This document shows, in pieces, positions 1 through 8,210 of a stretch of 64,000 nt of DNA (its first letter is position 1; the number at the start of each line of letters is the position of its first letter). The DNA is from Lacisediminimonas profundi (GTDB taxonomy: Bacteria; Pseudomonadota; Gammaproteobacteria; Burkholderiales; Burkholderiaceae_D): assembly GCF_008831265.1 (NCBI RefSeq), contig NZ_VTTH01000004.1, positions 390,623-454,622 of the forward strand, in the 5' to 3' direction. The translations under genes were made by a program, and so were the position numbers. The notes beneath the pieces are model-generated. The model was given only the letters and a program-made list of their open reading frames with translations. It searched no databases and was not told where the DNA came from.

Positions 1-50
1 CCGCCTTGATTGTCATGGGCGGCCCTGTAGTTTGAGAGCGGATGGATTGC

Positions 51-1247
51 TCATTGTGCCGCCATCAATATTGCGCGCGCCCGGCGATGCATCTCGGGCA
101 GCGAAAATTCGGTCATGAACCGCTTGCGCGCATTCGCCGCGACCCGATTCCTGAACTGCTCATCGGAGATCATGGTCCGGATTCCGGCAAGCAGCGCATC
201 TTTTGATCCGGCCGTCACCAGCATGCCGTCGCGTCCGTTTTCGATAGCTTCCGGAATACCTCCGACGTCGGTGGCAATGATTGCGCAGCCAGCCCGCATC
301 GCTTCGACTACGCTATACGGGAAGCCTTCCCACAGGGACGGGAAAGCGAACACGTCGAAGGTTTTCAGCAGTTTGTCCACATCTCCGCTGAAATGGCCGA
401 GCAGGCTGACGCGGTGTTCCAGGCCAGCCTCCTTCACCCTTTGCGCGATACGAGCAGAGGCATCGCCTTCGCCGGCGAGCACCAGTCGCAGGTGCGGATG
501 TTCCGGTGCCAGTTCAATGAAAGCCTCGATCAATAGCAGCGCTCCCTTCATTACATCCATCCGCGCGACACAGCCGATTACGAGCTCCCCGGCATCTTGC
601 GGTGCGCCCGCTGCCTGCTGCGCCGGCAGGTCTTCGATGCCGTTGCGGACGATTGCAACCTTGCTTACCGGCAATTCTCTCATCGAGACCAGCGCTTCGA
701 CGATGGCGCGGGCATTGACCACCACGAGGTTGCAGGACTTCCAGACCAGGCGGTCCAGCATGCGTTCGTAAAGCCGCATGTGTGAGCGCCTGGGCGCGGG
801 CATGCTGGCTATGCTCAGTGTGGTATCGACCTTGCACAGGTGGCCGGCCAGTACCATGGCCAGGCAGGCCTGTGCCGCCGGATAGCCACCGTTGCATACC
901 AGGATGAGCGAGGGCCGGACCTGCTTGACCAACGCCACGAGCAGAATCACGTTCAGCAGCATCAGCAGTGGTTCGATCACGGTCAACGCCGTGCGCAATA
1001 CAGGTTGCAGCCAGCGCGGCAAGTTTGCGGTGCGGCGGCTGATTCCCGCGCGCGTGACGAAAAAGGCGTTTCTTGTCCTCGCCGTCCGGGACAGGCGTGC
1101 AAGATCTTCAGCATAGATGCCGCCGGCGTTGGATGCGAACTCCACCTCGCCGAAATCGGCGGCGACGGAGTTGGCCAGGTCCACCATGTAGCGGTTGCCG
1201 CCGCCGCGGGCGTAATTCTCCGTGAAGATCAGCAGGCGGGTTGTCAA
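51..1247 (-). CDS. GT4-type glycosyltransferase
   Basis: Cytoplasmic glycosyltransferase of the GT-B fold, probably adding a sugar to the glycan built by the upstream pse-type genes. The N-terminal third has a hydrophobic stretch around residues 90-110. The C-terminal half has the Glycos_transf_1 signature: VIGCVARMDVMKG, LVLAGEGD, and FPSLWEGFPYSVVEAMRAG with the E(x7)E pattern, then VGGIPE. The 398 aa length is normal. The start codon is TTG and overlaps the TGA stop of the preceding methyltransferase by 4 nt, so translation is probably coupled. It is the last gene of the operon seen here. The acceptor and donor sugars cannot be read from the sequence. Confidence 0.85.
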   Translation of the reverse strand: MTTRLLIFTENYARGGGNRYMVDLANSVAADFGEVEFASNAGGIYAEDLARLSRTARTRNAFFVTRAGISRRTANLPRWLQPVLRTALTVIEPLLMLLNVILLVALVKQVRPSLILVCNGGYPAAQACLAMVLAGHLCKVDTTLSIASMPAPRRSHMRLYERMLDRLVWKSCNLVVVNARAIVEALVSMRELPVSKVAIVRNGIEDLPAQQAAGAPQDAGELVIGCVARMDVMKGALLLIEAFIELAPEHPHLRLVLAGEGDASARIAQRVKEAGLEHRVSLLGHFSGDVDKLLKTFDVFAFPSLWEGFPYSVVEAMRAGCAIIATDVGGIPEAIENGRDGMLVTAGSKDALLAGIRTMISDEQFRNRVAANARKRFMTEFSLPEMHRRARAILMAAQ

Positions 1248-2011
1248 TTCGTTGGGCCCTTGCGGTATATCGACAGCAGGTATGAGCTGAATGTGGGATG
1301 GTTGATCGTGTCGAGCATGTGCAGGTTTCGAACCTTGCGCATGACCCGCAGGAAGGCCCGCACCAACAGCTGCGCGGGGCGGGAGCTCCCCGGTTTTGCT
1401 ATTGGCAGGGACGGCTCAAACGAGCCGACATATCCGATGAAATCAGGGGTGAGATTGTAACGCACCGCAAGGTGCCTGAAATACTCGGGCCGCATGATCT
1501 CCAGGTTGTGCTTGTCCAGGATGCCCGGATCCAGCACCCGTTGCAGCGGGTGATAGATACCCCGGAAATTCGGCACGCCGAGGATCAGCACGCCGCCGGG
1601 TTTGAGCCATTGCAGGTGCGACTCCACCACGGAGTCGACGTCGGAAAAATGCTCGATGAACCCGAACGACATGACTACGTCATATTGGCGACCGGGCTGC
1701 AACTTGAAAAAGTCACCCGACTGCACCTGCCCGGATGGCAGGCCCAGCAGTTCGAAATTCTTCAGGGTCGCCCGGCTACCGGCCTCCGAATATTCAATTC
1801 CGTGTGGCGTCAGGCCGAATTCCTTGGCCATGAACGCCAGCCACTTGCCCGGCGCGCATCCGACTTCCAGCACATCGCCCGTCACCGGTGGGAGATGCTC
1901 CTTGATGGCACTCGCCACGCAGCGCTCGAACGAAAAATCCTGGTCGACTTCGCTTGGAAGCTTGCAGCCTGCCCAGTAGTCCTCCCAGAACTGTACCTCG
2001 GTCAACTCCAT
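1244..2011 (-). CDS. class I SAM-dependent methyltransferase
   Basis: Predicted S-adenosylmethionine-dependent methyltransferase, 255 aa. Motif I is VLEVGCAPGKWL near residues 45-56, followed by an acidic HGIEYSE segment, DVVMSFGFIEHFSD, and LKPGGVLILGVPN, the normal order for the family. It sits inside the nonulosonate/glycan operon, overlapping the flippase by 10 nt and the GT4 gene by 4 nt. It therefore probably methylates a sugar or terminal residue of the glycan. The substrate is inference. The first 40 residues (WEDYWAGCKLP) are typical of methyltransferases in polysaccharide clusters. Confidence 0.8.
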   Translation of the reverse strand: MELTEVQFWEDYWAGCKLPSEVDQDFSFERCVASAIKEHLPPVTGDVLEVGCAPGKWLAFMAKEFGLTPHGIEYSEAGSRATLKNFELLGLPSGQVQSGDFFKLQPGRQYDVVMSFGFIEHFSDVDSVVESHLQWLKPGGVLILGVPNFRGIYHPLQRVLDPGILDKHNLEIMRPEYFRHLAVRYNLTPDFIGYVGSFEPSLPIAKPGSSRPAQLLVRAFLRVMRKVRNLHMLDTINHPTFSSYLLSIYRKGPTN

Positions 2012-3564
2012 GCAAACCTCGCCTTAACACCTGCTTTCAAATCTTTCATCAGCTTTCTCGCTTCTTCATGTGTCATTCCCGCCAGCCACGGCATGCCTGC
2101 AATAGCGGCTGCGGCCAGCGTCAGGTAGAACGCGCCCGTCAGCATCATGGCCACGACCATGCTGGCAAGGTGCATGTCGCCGAACGGCCAGATCAGCTGG
2201 CACAACCATTTCGCCATGAAACCCAGCGCCAGCATCAGGCATATCGCCAGTGGCTGGTAGATCCAGTCGAACTGCCATCCATTCAGGCGCGCGATCGCCC
2301 AGGCTTGCAGGTTGGCGCTCACCACACCCAAGAGGACCATCTTCCACGCCATGCCGACGGCGCCCAGTTCCAGCCCGCCGATTCCGCTTTGCGCCGCCGG
2401 TGCCAGTACCAGGTACGACACGGGAATGGAAAGCAGCATCATGCTGACGCTGACTGCAAGGTAGCGCTTTGTCTGCCCGGTGGCCAGCAATGTTGTGCCG
2501 CCGATCTGGCCAAGTGCCTGGTGGATCGGATACAGGAACATGATGGCCAGCACCTGCCAAGCGCCGGCATACGCTGTCCCGAGCACCAGCCGGACGATTG
2601 GCTCCGCCCAGGGAATCAGCATCCCGGTCAGGACTGCGCCGGCCGTAACCAGCGCCCGGCTCGCCTTGCGGTACAGTCGTTCGACCCGCTGATGTTCGCC
2701 GGCCGCCGATGCGGCTGCAATCTCCTTCCAGAAGATGCTGAGGATGGACGTGGTGGCGAGCAGGCTGACGGCTGCGAATTGGCCCGCGATCTGGAAGTAT
2801 CCCTGCTGTACGGAACCGCCGAATTTTTGCAGCATCCATTTGTCGGCGAAGTCGTAAAGAAAGCTGATCACGGCAAGTATTGCCAGCGGCCTGCAGTAGC
2901 GCACATAGTCGCGCAGGACGTGTTCGCTCGCTTCGGCTGACGGAGATCGGCTTGCGGACGGGTCGTGCAACACGCCCCAGGAAACCGCAGCGCCGCCAGC
3001 ATACAGGATGACCAGCAGCCAAAGGACGTTTTGAACGCCGAGCAACCCCAGGCCCAGCAAGATCGCGGCGGCGACAAAGTAGGTCAATGCGAGGCCCAGG
3101 CTCATCAGCTGGACCTTGACGGTCTTGCGCATCGATTCCCCGATCTGCCCTGCCATGGGCCACAACTGCTGCTGCAGGAAGGCCGCCACAAAGGCCAGAA
3201 GGATGGTTCCCCGCTCATGTCCGAGCCATATCTTCTGGAGCATCGACGAGGGAATGATCAGTGCCACCAGGCCGAAGGTGAGCAGGAACTGTGCCGCCAT
3301 CCAGCAGAAATACAGGAGGAAGAACCGCCGGTCGCGCGCGCGCTGCGAAAGGAAGGTGTAGAACGCGCTCGAGCTGCCCAGGTCGAGCAAGGACCGGATC
3401 GCCGCAAAGCTGCCCAGCAGGAACATCAGGTTGCCATAGCCTGAAGGGGACAGGCCGCGGGCAATCAGGACGCCGGTTGCGAACCCGAGCAGGGCGCGCA
3501 GCATGTTGCTGCCGATCGATACCAGCAGCCTGGTCCTCAGGGAATGGGCAGGATGCACTGGCAC
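2002..3564 (-). CDS. polysaccharide flippase (MATE/Wzx-like membrane protein)
   Basis: Integral inner-membrane protein of 520 aa with about 12-14 hydrophobic segments spread over the whole length (for example LLGFATGVLIARGL and FLLTFGLVALIIPSS). The N-terminal SNMLRALLGFATGVLIARGLSPSGYGNLMFLLGSFA resembles the start of the Polysacc_synt/Wzx superfamily. The likely role is to flip a lipid-linked or nucleotide-linked glycan across the membrane. The start is GTG and overlaps the TAG stop of the upstream LIC12162-type gene by one base (TAGTG). Wzx proteins are divergent, so the family call rests on topology and the N-terminal motif. Confidence 0.8.
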   Translation of the reverse strand: MPVHPAHSLRTRLLVSIGSNMLRALLGFATGVLIARGLSPSGYGNLMFLLGSFAAIRSLLDLGSSSAFYTFLSQRARDRRFFLLYFCWMAAQFLLTFGLVALIIPSSMLQKIWLGHERGTILLAFVAAFLQQQLWPMAGQIGESMRKTVKVQLMSLGLALTYFVAAAILLGLGLLGVQNVLWLLVILYAGGAAVSWGVLHDPSASRSPSAEASEHVLRDYVRYCRPLAILAVISFLYDFADKWMLQKFGGSVQQGYFQIAGQFAAVSLLATTSILSIFWKEIAAASAAGEHQRVERLYRKASRALVTAGAVLTGMLIPWAEPIVRLVLGTAYAGAWQVLAIMFLYPIHQALGQIGGTTLLATGQTKRYLAVSVSMMLLSIPVSYLVLAPAAQSGIGGLELGAVGMAWKMVLLGVVSANLQAWAIARLNGWQFDWIYQPLAICLMLALGFMAKWLCQLIWPFGDMHLASMVVAMMLTGAFYLTLAAAAIAGMPWLAGMTHEEARKLMKDLKAGVKARFAWS

Positions 3565-5384
3565 TAGCAGGTGGAGGTTTTCAACGACAACGGCTGGTCA
3601 GAAACCCGGCGCAGCTCGGCGTTCCACAAGGCCAGCGCATCGTCCGATGTGCGTGCGAACTGCTTGCAGAACCGGTCCACCGCCCGCTGTCGTTGCGGCG
3701 CCAGCCACCAGGATTCCACATCGTCGTAGGCCATGTCAGCCGCACTGGCCGCGGCTTCTGGCGTGTCGAACAGGATGCCCGATTCGCGCAAGGCATCATA
3801 GAAGGGGCGTGCATCCGGGCGCAATTCATTGGATGCCGGGTTCCAGAACAGGATCGCCGGCTTGTTTGCCGATAGCGCCTCGACGAAGGTGGTCGACAAA
3901 TGGTCGCACACGTACAGCCGGCAGTTCTCGAGGCTGTTGGTGAAGGGTTCCTGCCACGATTCGATGCGGATGTCCGGCACGCTGGATTTCAGGCGGTCCG
4001 TGATGCCCCAGCCATAGTCCTCGTAATGCGGGCGGAAGCGCACCGCCGGCATCAGCCTTGGCGGGAGGGCTTCGGCAAATCGCCGCTGCCAGTCCAGATA
4101 GTCCCGGAACTGCGAAGGCACGAAAGGGTATTGGGTCAGGTAGCGGGAGGCGGAAGTCGCTACCCACAAGATCCCCTGCTTGTCATTGTCGACGCCGACG
4201 GGTTTGCGTCCGACCAGTTTGCTGGCTGGCATGGCCACCACCTCTGCCCGGCAATCCTTGCGCTGCCATCCCCATGAGTAGTATCGGTCGACGATGGCGG
4301 TTTCATGGTCCTCGCTGGGCATGTTGAGCAAGGCGCCATAATTGCCGCCATGTTGCGTCCCCAGCAGCAACGAACCTTGTTCGCTGAAGCGGGCCGCGGC
4401 TCTCTTGAAGGCTTCGTCGTAATACCAGGCGTTTGCGCTGAATGCAGCCCTGACGCGTTTGGGATATATCGTCGATGCAGCGCGCCCGATGTCGTCAAAC
4501 CGCTCGACGAAGCATAGCGGCAGGTCGGAAGGCAGCATTCGCGCGAGACACATTTCGAATTCGCCGTCCCCGAGATCGAGAGCCTGCAATTGCCTGCGGC
4601 TGGCGGCGTCGGTGCCAAGGTCCTCTGGCGCCGACGCCGGGTCCAGTACTGGCAGTATCCGGCCGAAGCTCTTGATCGCCAGCTTCATCTCCACCTGGCG
4701 TGGCAGGTAGGTCGTGCGCAGCAGCACAGTGGGACGAAGCGCCGAACTGAGCCGGCCAACCAGGCTCAAGGTTTTGCTCGCAGCCCGGTATTTCCATGAA
4801 CTGCCCGACAGCTTCCCGTACAAGGTATTGGGACCGGCATCGATCGCCTTGTCCGGAAATTCTTCGCCGAGTGCGACCAGCAGTTTAGAGATCAGCTGCA
4901 GGTTGTAAGTGTCTTCGGAAAGGAGGCAGGCAAATTCGAGGGTGTCGCGTGGAACCGTGAACGATTTCTCCGACAACAGCAGGGTCGTGAAACCGGGGCT
5001 CGATTGTTGTGCCTGCTTGATATGCAGGTAGCGGTCGTAGGCGGTCGAAACATACAGCTGCAGCCAGGGGCCGAGAAGTATTCGCCACGATCGTGGGGCA
5101 TGCTCGATGCCGTGCAGCGCATTCAGCCGGGCGCCAAGCGCGGCCAGCGTGCGCTCGACCAGTTCGCCTACCCGCTTCAGGGCATGCTGGACAAGCTCGG
5201 CATCCTTGTACGGATTCGACACCGTACCGGCTATCCGGAGATCGTGCATTGCAGCCCGGCGCTCGAATTTCAGGCACCACTCTCCCAGGAACAGGAGCGG
5301 CCGGGTCGTATCCCAGAAATCTTCGCGGGCAGTGGCCGCCAGGAAAGGCTGGCTATTGTCGTCGACTGCTGCGTGAGAACGCAT
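3564..5384 (-). CDS. LIC12162-family putative transferase
   Basis: A 606 aa soluble protein resembling the LIC12162 family of putative transferases found beside nonulosonate genes. Supporting motifs are FLGEWCL near residue 35, LLGTQHGGNYGALL near 340, RYYSWGW, the RFRPHYEDYGWG segment, and CRLYVCDHLSTTFVEALSANKPAILFWNP near the C terminus. The last is a GT-B/KpsC-like nucleotide-sugar binding layout. By association with pseI, pseG and pseH it may transfer the nonulosonic acid, which is inference. It begins 87 bp downstream of pseI and overlaps the flippase by one base. Confidence 0.7.
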   Translation of the reverse strand: MRSHAAVDDNSQPFLAATAREDFWDTTRPLLFLGEWCLKFERRAAMHDLRIAGTVSNPYKDAELVQHALKRVGELVERTLAALGARLNALHGIEHAPRSWRILLGPWLQLYVSTAYDRYLHIKQAQQSSPGFTTLLLSEKSFTVPRDTLEFACLLSEDTYNLQLISKLLVALGEEFPDKAIDAGPNTLYGKLSGSSWKYRAASKTLSLVGRLSSALRPTVLLRTTYLPRQVEMKLAIKSFGRILPVLDPASAPEDLGTDAASRRQLQALDLGDGEFEMCLARMLPSDLPLCFVERFDDIGRAASTIYPKRVRAAFSANAWYYDEAFKRAAARFSEQGSLLLGTQHGGNYGALLNMPSEDHETAIVDRYYSWGWQRKDCRAEVVAMPASKLVGRKPVGVDNDKQGILWVATSASRYLTQYPFVPSQFRDYLDWQRRFAEALPPRLMPAVRFRPHYEDYGWGITDRLKSSVPDIRIESWQEPFTNSLENCRLYVCDHLSTTFVEALSANKPAILFWNPASNELRPDARPFYDALRESGILFDTPEAAASAADMAYDDVESWWLAPQRQRAVDRFCKQFARTSDDALALWNAELRRVSDQPLSLKTSTC

Positions 5385-5471
5385 TACCGCTTCACCTTCG
5401 GGTTCGTGACGGTCGACGTGTCAAATCCGCGGCCTTCGCGGTCCGCGGGCGACGCTGTGCGCAGGGCTGCT

Positions 5472-6518
5472 TCATTTATCAAAGCATTCCCAGTCCGTCG
5501 GCGTTCCCCGTGTCACTTCCTTCTTCAGGCGCCGACCCAGCAGCGAATCGTAATGCTTGGGCGGAAGGCCCAGTCCCGGGCGTATCCGGCGTATGTGTTC
5601 GGGGGTGATGACGGTGCCGGCGGGCAGGTCGCGCACGAAGTAGATCGAACGCCGGAATACCTTGCTGGCTTCTTCTGCCTGCTGGCGTTCGTAGCCGGTC
5701 TTGCCCAGCGCAGACCATGCATCGCGTGTGTCTTTGCAGAGGCGTTCCAGCTCGGCCGGCTCGATGGAAAACTCGCTATCCGCGCCCTTGTCCGCCCGGC
5801 TCAAGGTGAAATGCTTTTCGATGACGCAAGCGCCAAGGGCCACTGCGGCAACCGAAGCGGTGGTACCCAAGGTATGGTCGGACAGTCCGGGGACCGTATT
5901 GAAGCGGCGCTCCAGTTCTGTGATCTGCTTGAGGTTGGCTTGTTCCATCGGCGCCGGATAGCTGCTGATGCAGTGCAGGAGCACAAGCTCCTTGCAGCCG
6001 GACTCGCGCGCGGTCGTCACGGCTTCCTCGATCTCCAGTTCGCTTGCCATCCCGGTGGACATGATCATTGGCTTGCCGGTAGCGGCAACATAGCGGATCA
6101 GCGGCAGGTCGGTCACCTCGAAGGAGGCGATCTTGTAGGCCGGCGCATCCAGGCTCTCGAGCAGGTCCACCGCGGACTCGTCGAACGGCGTTGAAAATAC
6201 GGTCACCCCTATCTTGCGCGCATGCGCGAACATTGCCTGGTGCCAGTCGAACGGTGTCTGCGCCCACTTGTACAGGTCGTAGAGCTTGTAGCCATTCCAT
6301 AAGCCGCCATCGATGACGAACCCGGGACCATCGAAGTCGATGGTCATGGTGTCGGCAGTGTAGGTCTGCAACTTGATCGCATCCGCGCCGCAGGCTTTGG
6401 CCGCTTCGATGGTTTTCAGTGCGCGATCTAGCGATCCGTTATGGTTCGCCGACAGCTCGGCAATGATGAAGGGCGGGGCATCGTGCCCGATCTTCCTGCC
6501 GTCGATCATGATCGTCAT
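5472..6518 (-). CDS. pseI: pseudaminic acid synthase (NeuB family)
   Basis: Condenses phosphoenolpyruvate with 2,4-diacetamido-2,4,6-trideoxy-L-altrose to give pseudaminic acid in the cytoplasm. The 348 aa length is typical. The NeuB TIM-barrel motifs are clear: FIIAELSANHNGS, ADAIKLQTYTADTMT, VFSTPFDESAVDLLE, YKIASFE, KPMIMSTGMAS, and LLHCISSYPAP. The C-terminal SAF (antifreeze-like) domain follows from about residue 285 (RRSIYFVRDLPAGTVIT). The FVIDGGLWNGYKLYDLYKWA segment favours PseI over sialic- or legionaminic-acid synthases. It lies 15 bp after pseH. Confidence 0.9.
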   Translation of the reverse strand: MTIMIDGRKIGHDAPPFIIAELSANHNGSLDRALKTIEAAKACGADAIKLQTYTADTMTIDFDGPGFVIDGGLWNGYKLYDLYKWAQTPFDWHQAMFAHARKIGVTVFSTPFDESAVDLLESLDAPAYKIASFEVTDLPLIRYVAATGKPMIMSTGMASELEIEEAVTTARESGCKELVLLHCISSYPAPMEQANLKQITELERRFNTVPGLSDHTLGTTASVAAVALGACVIEKHFTLSRADKGADSEFSIEPAELERLCKDTRDAWSALGKTGYERQQAEEASKVFRRSIYFVRDLPAGTVITPEHIRRIRPGLGLPPKHYDSLLGRRLKKEVTRGTPTDWECFDK

Positions 6519-6533
6519 TGGATAATTCTCCTG

Positions 6534-7094
6534 TTACTTTTCGGTTGCCTGCGCGGCGGCTTCGCGGCTTGTCACGAGTTGTTCAAGTGCGGCATGTGCC
6601 GCTGCCCATTCTGATTCCAGCATGCTGAAGCGCAGCACGTCGACAAATTGCTTGCCATCGAAGTGAGCATCCCGGAACAGACCTTCCTGGCGAAACCCCA
6701 GCCGCTGGTGGAAGCGCAGGCTGCGCTCGTTGGTGGCGATCACCTCGGCGTTCAGCTTGTGCAGATTCAGCATGGAAAAAGCATGATCCAGTCCGTCCAG
6801 CCCGAGCCGGGAGCCGGCACCGGGCTGTGCGCCGGGCTTGAGGTAAAAACCCCAGAACGCGGTCCGCATTTCGGGCCTGTATTGGGTGAATCCGACCACG
6901 CCGTCGGCCTGCCCCTGCATGTCCTCGTGCATGTACCAACGGACGTGCGGATCCTGATTCATGCGGGCGAACCATGCCAGGTGTTCGGCCTGCGTGATTT
7001 CGTGCGTGGAAAACATGCCCTTGCGAACTTCGGGAGCATTGCGCCACGCGCGCACGGTGTCGAGATCGGTTTCGGCCAGGGTTCTTAATGGCAT
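6534..7094 (-). CDS. pseH: UDP-4-amino-sugar N-acetyltransferase (GNAT)
   Basis: GNAT-fold acetyltransferase of 186 aa, proposed to acetylate the 4-amino group of UDP-4-amino-4,6-dideoxy-N-acetyl-altrosamine, the step after PseC. Visible features are the N-terminal RTLAETDLDTVRAWRNAPEVRKGMFS of PseH/RimJ-like enzymes, VGFTQYRPEMRTAFWGFYLKPGAQPGAGSRLG as the acetyl-CoA binding region, and LNAEVIATNERSLRFHQRLGFRQEGLFRD. It overlaps pseG by 10 nt. The assignment rests on motifs and operon position together. Confidence 0.85.
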   Translation of the reverse strand: MPLRTLAETDLDTVRAWRNAPEVRKGMFSTHEITQAEHLAWFARMNQDPHVRWYMHEDMQGQADGVVGFTQYRPEMRTAFWGFYLKPGAQPGAGSRLGLDGLDHAFSMLNLHKLNAEVIATNERSLRFHQRLGFRQEGLFRDAHFDGKQFVDVLRFSMLESEWAAAHAALEQLVTSREAAAQATEK

Positions 7095-8203
7095 GGTCGG
7101 TTATGTAAAGTGCGGTTCAAAAGGGTTGCGGCAATCTCGCCGGCCCCGGTTCCGGAAACGAGTTGCTGCATCTTGCGGCTTTGCAGCTGGAGGGCATCCG
7201 GATTGGCCATCGCGCGTTTGAGTGCCGCTGCGATATGGGCAACGGTCACGTCGCCCATCTCCCCGAGGAAGTCGATATAGCCTTCCTCCATCAGCGCCAG
7301 GTTGGTGGGCGTCTGGTTGTCGGCAATGCTGATGACGATGGCGGGCAAGCCCAGGCACATGCGTTCCCAGCTGGTTGAGCCGCCGGCACCTATCATCAGG
7401 TCGGCGCGCGCCATCATTCCGGCCAGGCTGGGTAATCCCTGGTGGAAAGAGGTGGCGGGCCGTCCCGCAACCCGCCTCGCGATTCCGTCCGGATCCGGAT
7501 GATTGGGGCCAAGCACGACGTCCGCTGCCAGCACGTCGAATGCCGGGTGGTCCAATACGTCCAGCACCTTCGCGGTTTCGTTGGTCGGGTCGCTTCCGCC
7601 GAGGAAAATCAGCAACCGGCGCACGATGCCGTCGTGCGCGGGCATCCATTCCCGCAACAGCGCATATTCTGGCCGCAGCAGCGCATGCCGCGGTCCCAGC
7701 CGCTTTTCGCAAGTTTCTGGCACCAGCCGGTCATAGCGCGCCGGCGTGCTGGCGCCGTACCAGTTCTGGTCCAGCAGGAGCTCGCAATCGTGCGTCCGGT
7801 CGGCCAGATCGTCGATCGCCATCAGGGCGTGGCATGCGGGACGCACGGCCGACTCCCAGCGGGCGTCGATCGCGTAATGGTCGACCACCAGCCATGCAGC
7901 CTGTCGTTCGCCGATTGCGGCCAGGGTCTGGCGTGCATCGGTTTGCCAGTCGGCGCCCAGCCATGCGGCGTGGGCCAGTGCGCCGTCGGCGAGCGCCCCA
8001 GCCTCGCAATCCTCGCCAGCTTGCAGGGCTGTTGTTTCATATCCGCGTTTTTCGATGGCGTGCAACAGGTTGCCCGGGTGCGTGCGGCAGATGAAGCTGC
8101 AGGTGGCGCCCAGCGCGCGCAATGCATCCGCTAGCGTCAGGCAACGCATCACATGTCCGGTGCCGATCCGGTTCGACGCATCGACGCGAAATACGATTTT
8201 CAC
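7085..8203 (-). CDS. pseG: UDP-2,4-diacetamido-2,4,6-trideoxy-altropyranose hydrolase
   Basis: Removes UDP from the diacetamido sugar nucleotide to release the substrate of PseI. The enzyme has an MurG-like GT-B fold. The N terminus KIVFRVDASNRIGTGHVMRCLTLADAL carries the conserved GxGHxxR/RC motif of PseG, with the catalytic His near residue 17. Later motifs are VVDHYAID, LLDQNWYG, FLGGSDPTNET, and MIGAGGSTSWERMCLGLPAIVISIADNQ. At 372 aa it is slightly longer than the Campylobacter form. The start codon is GTG, 7 bp after the stop of the cytidylyltransferase/aminotransferase fusion. Confidence 0.9.
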   Translation of the reverse strand: MKIVFRVDASNRIGTGHVMRCLTLADALRALGATCSFICRTHPGNLLHAIEKRGYETTALQAGEDCEAGALADGALAHAAWLGADWQTDARQTLAAIGERQAAWLVVDHYAIDARWESAVRPACHALMAIDDLADRTHDCELLLDQNWYGASTPARYDRLVPETCEKRLGPRHALLRPEYALLREWMPAHDGIVRRLLIFLGGSDPTNETAKVLDVLDHPAFDVLAADVVLGPNHPDPDGIARRVAGRPATSFHQGLPSLAGMMARADLMIGAGGSTSWERMCLGLPAIVISIADNQTPTNLALMEEGYIDFLGEMGDVTVAHIAAALKRAMANPDALQLQSRKMQQLVSGTGAGEIAATLLNRTLHNRPCH

Positions 8204-8210
8204 GCGTGTT

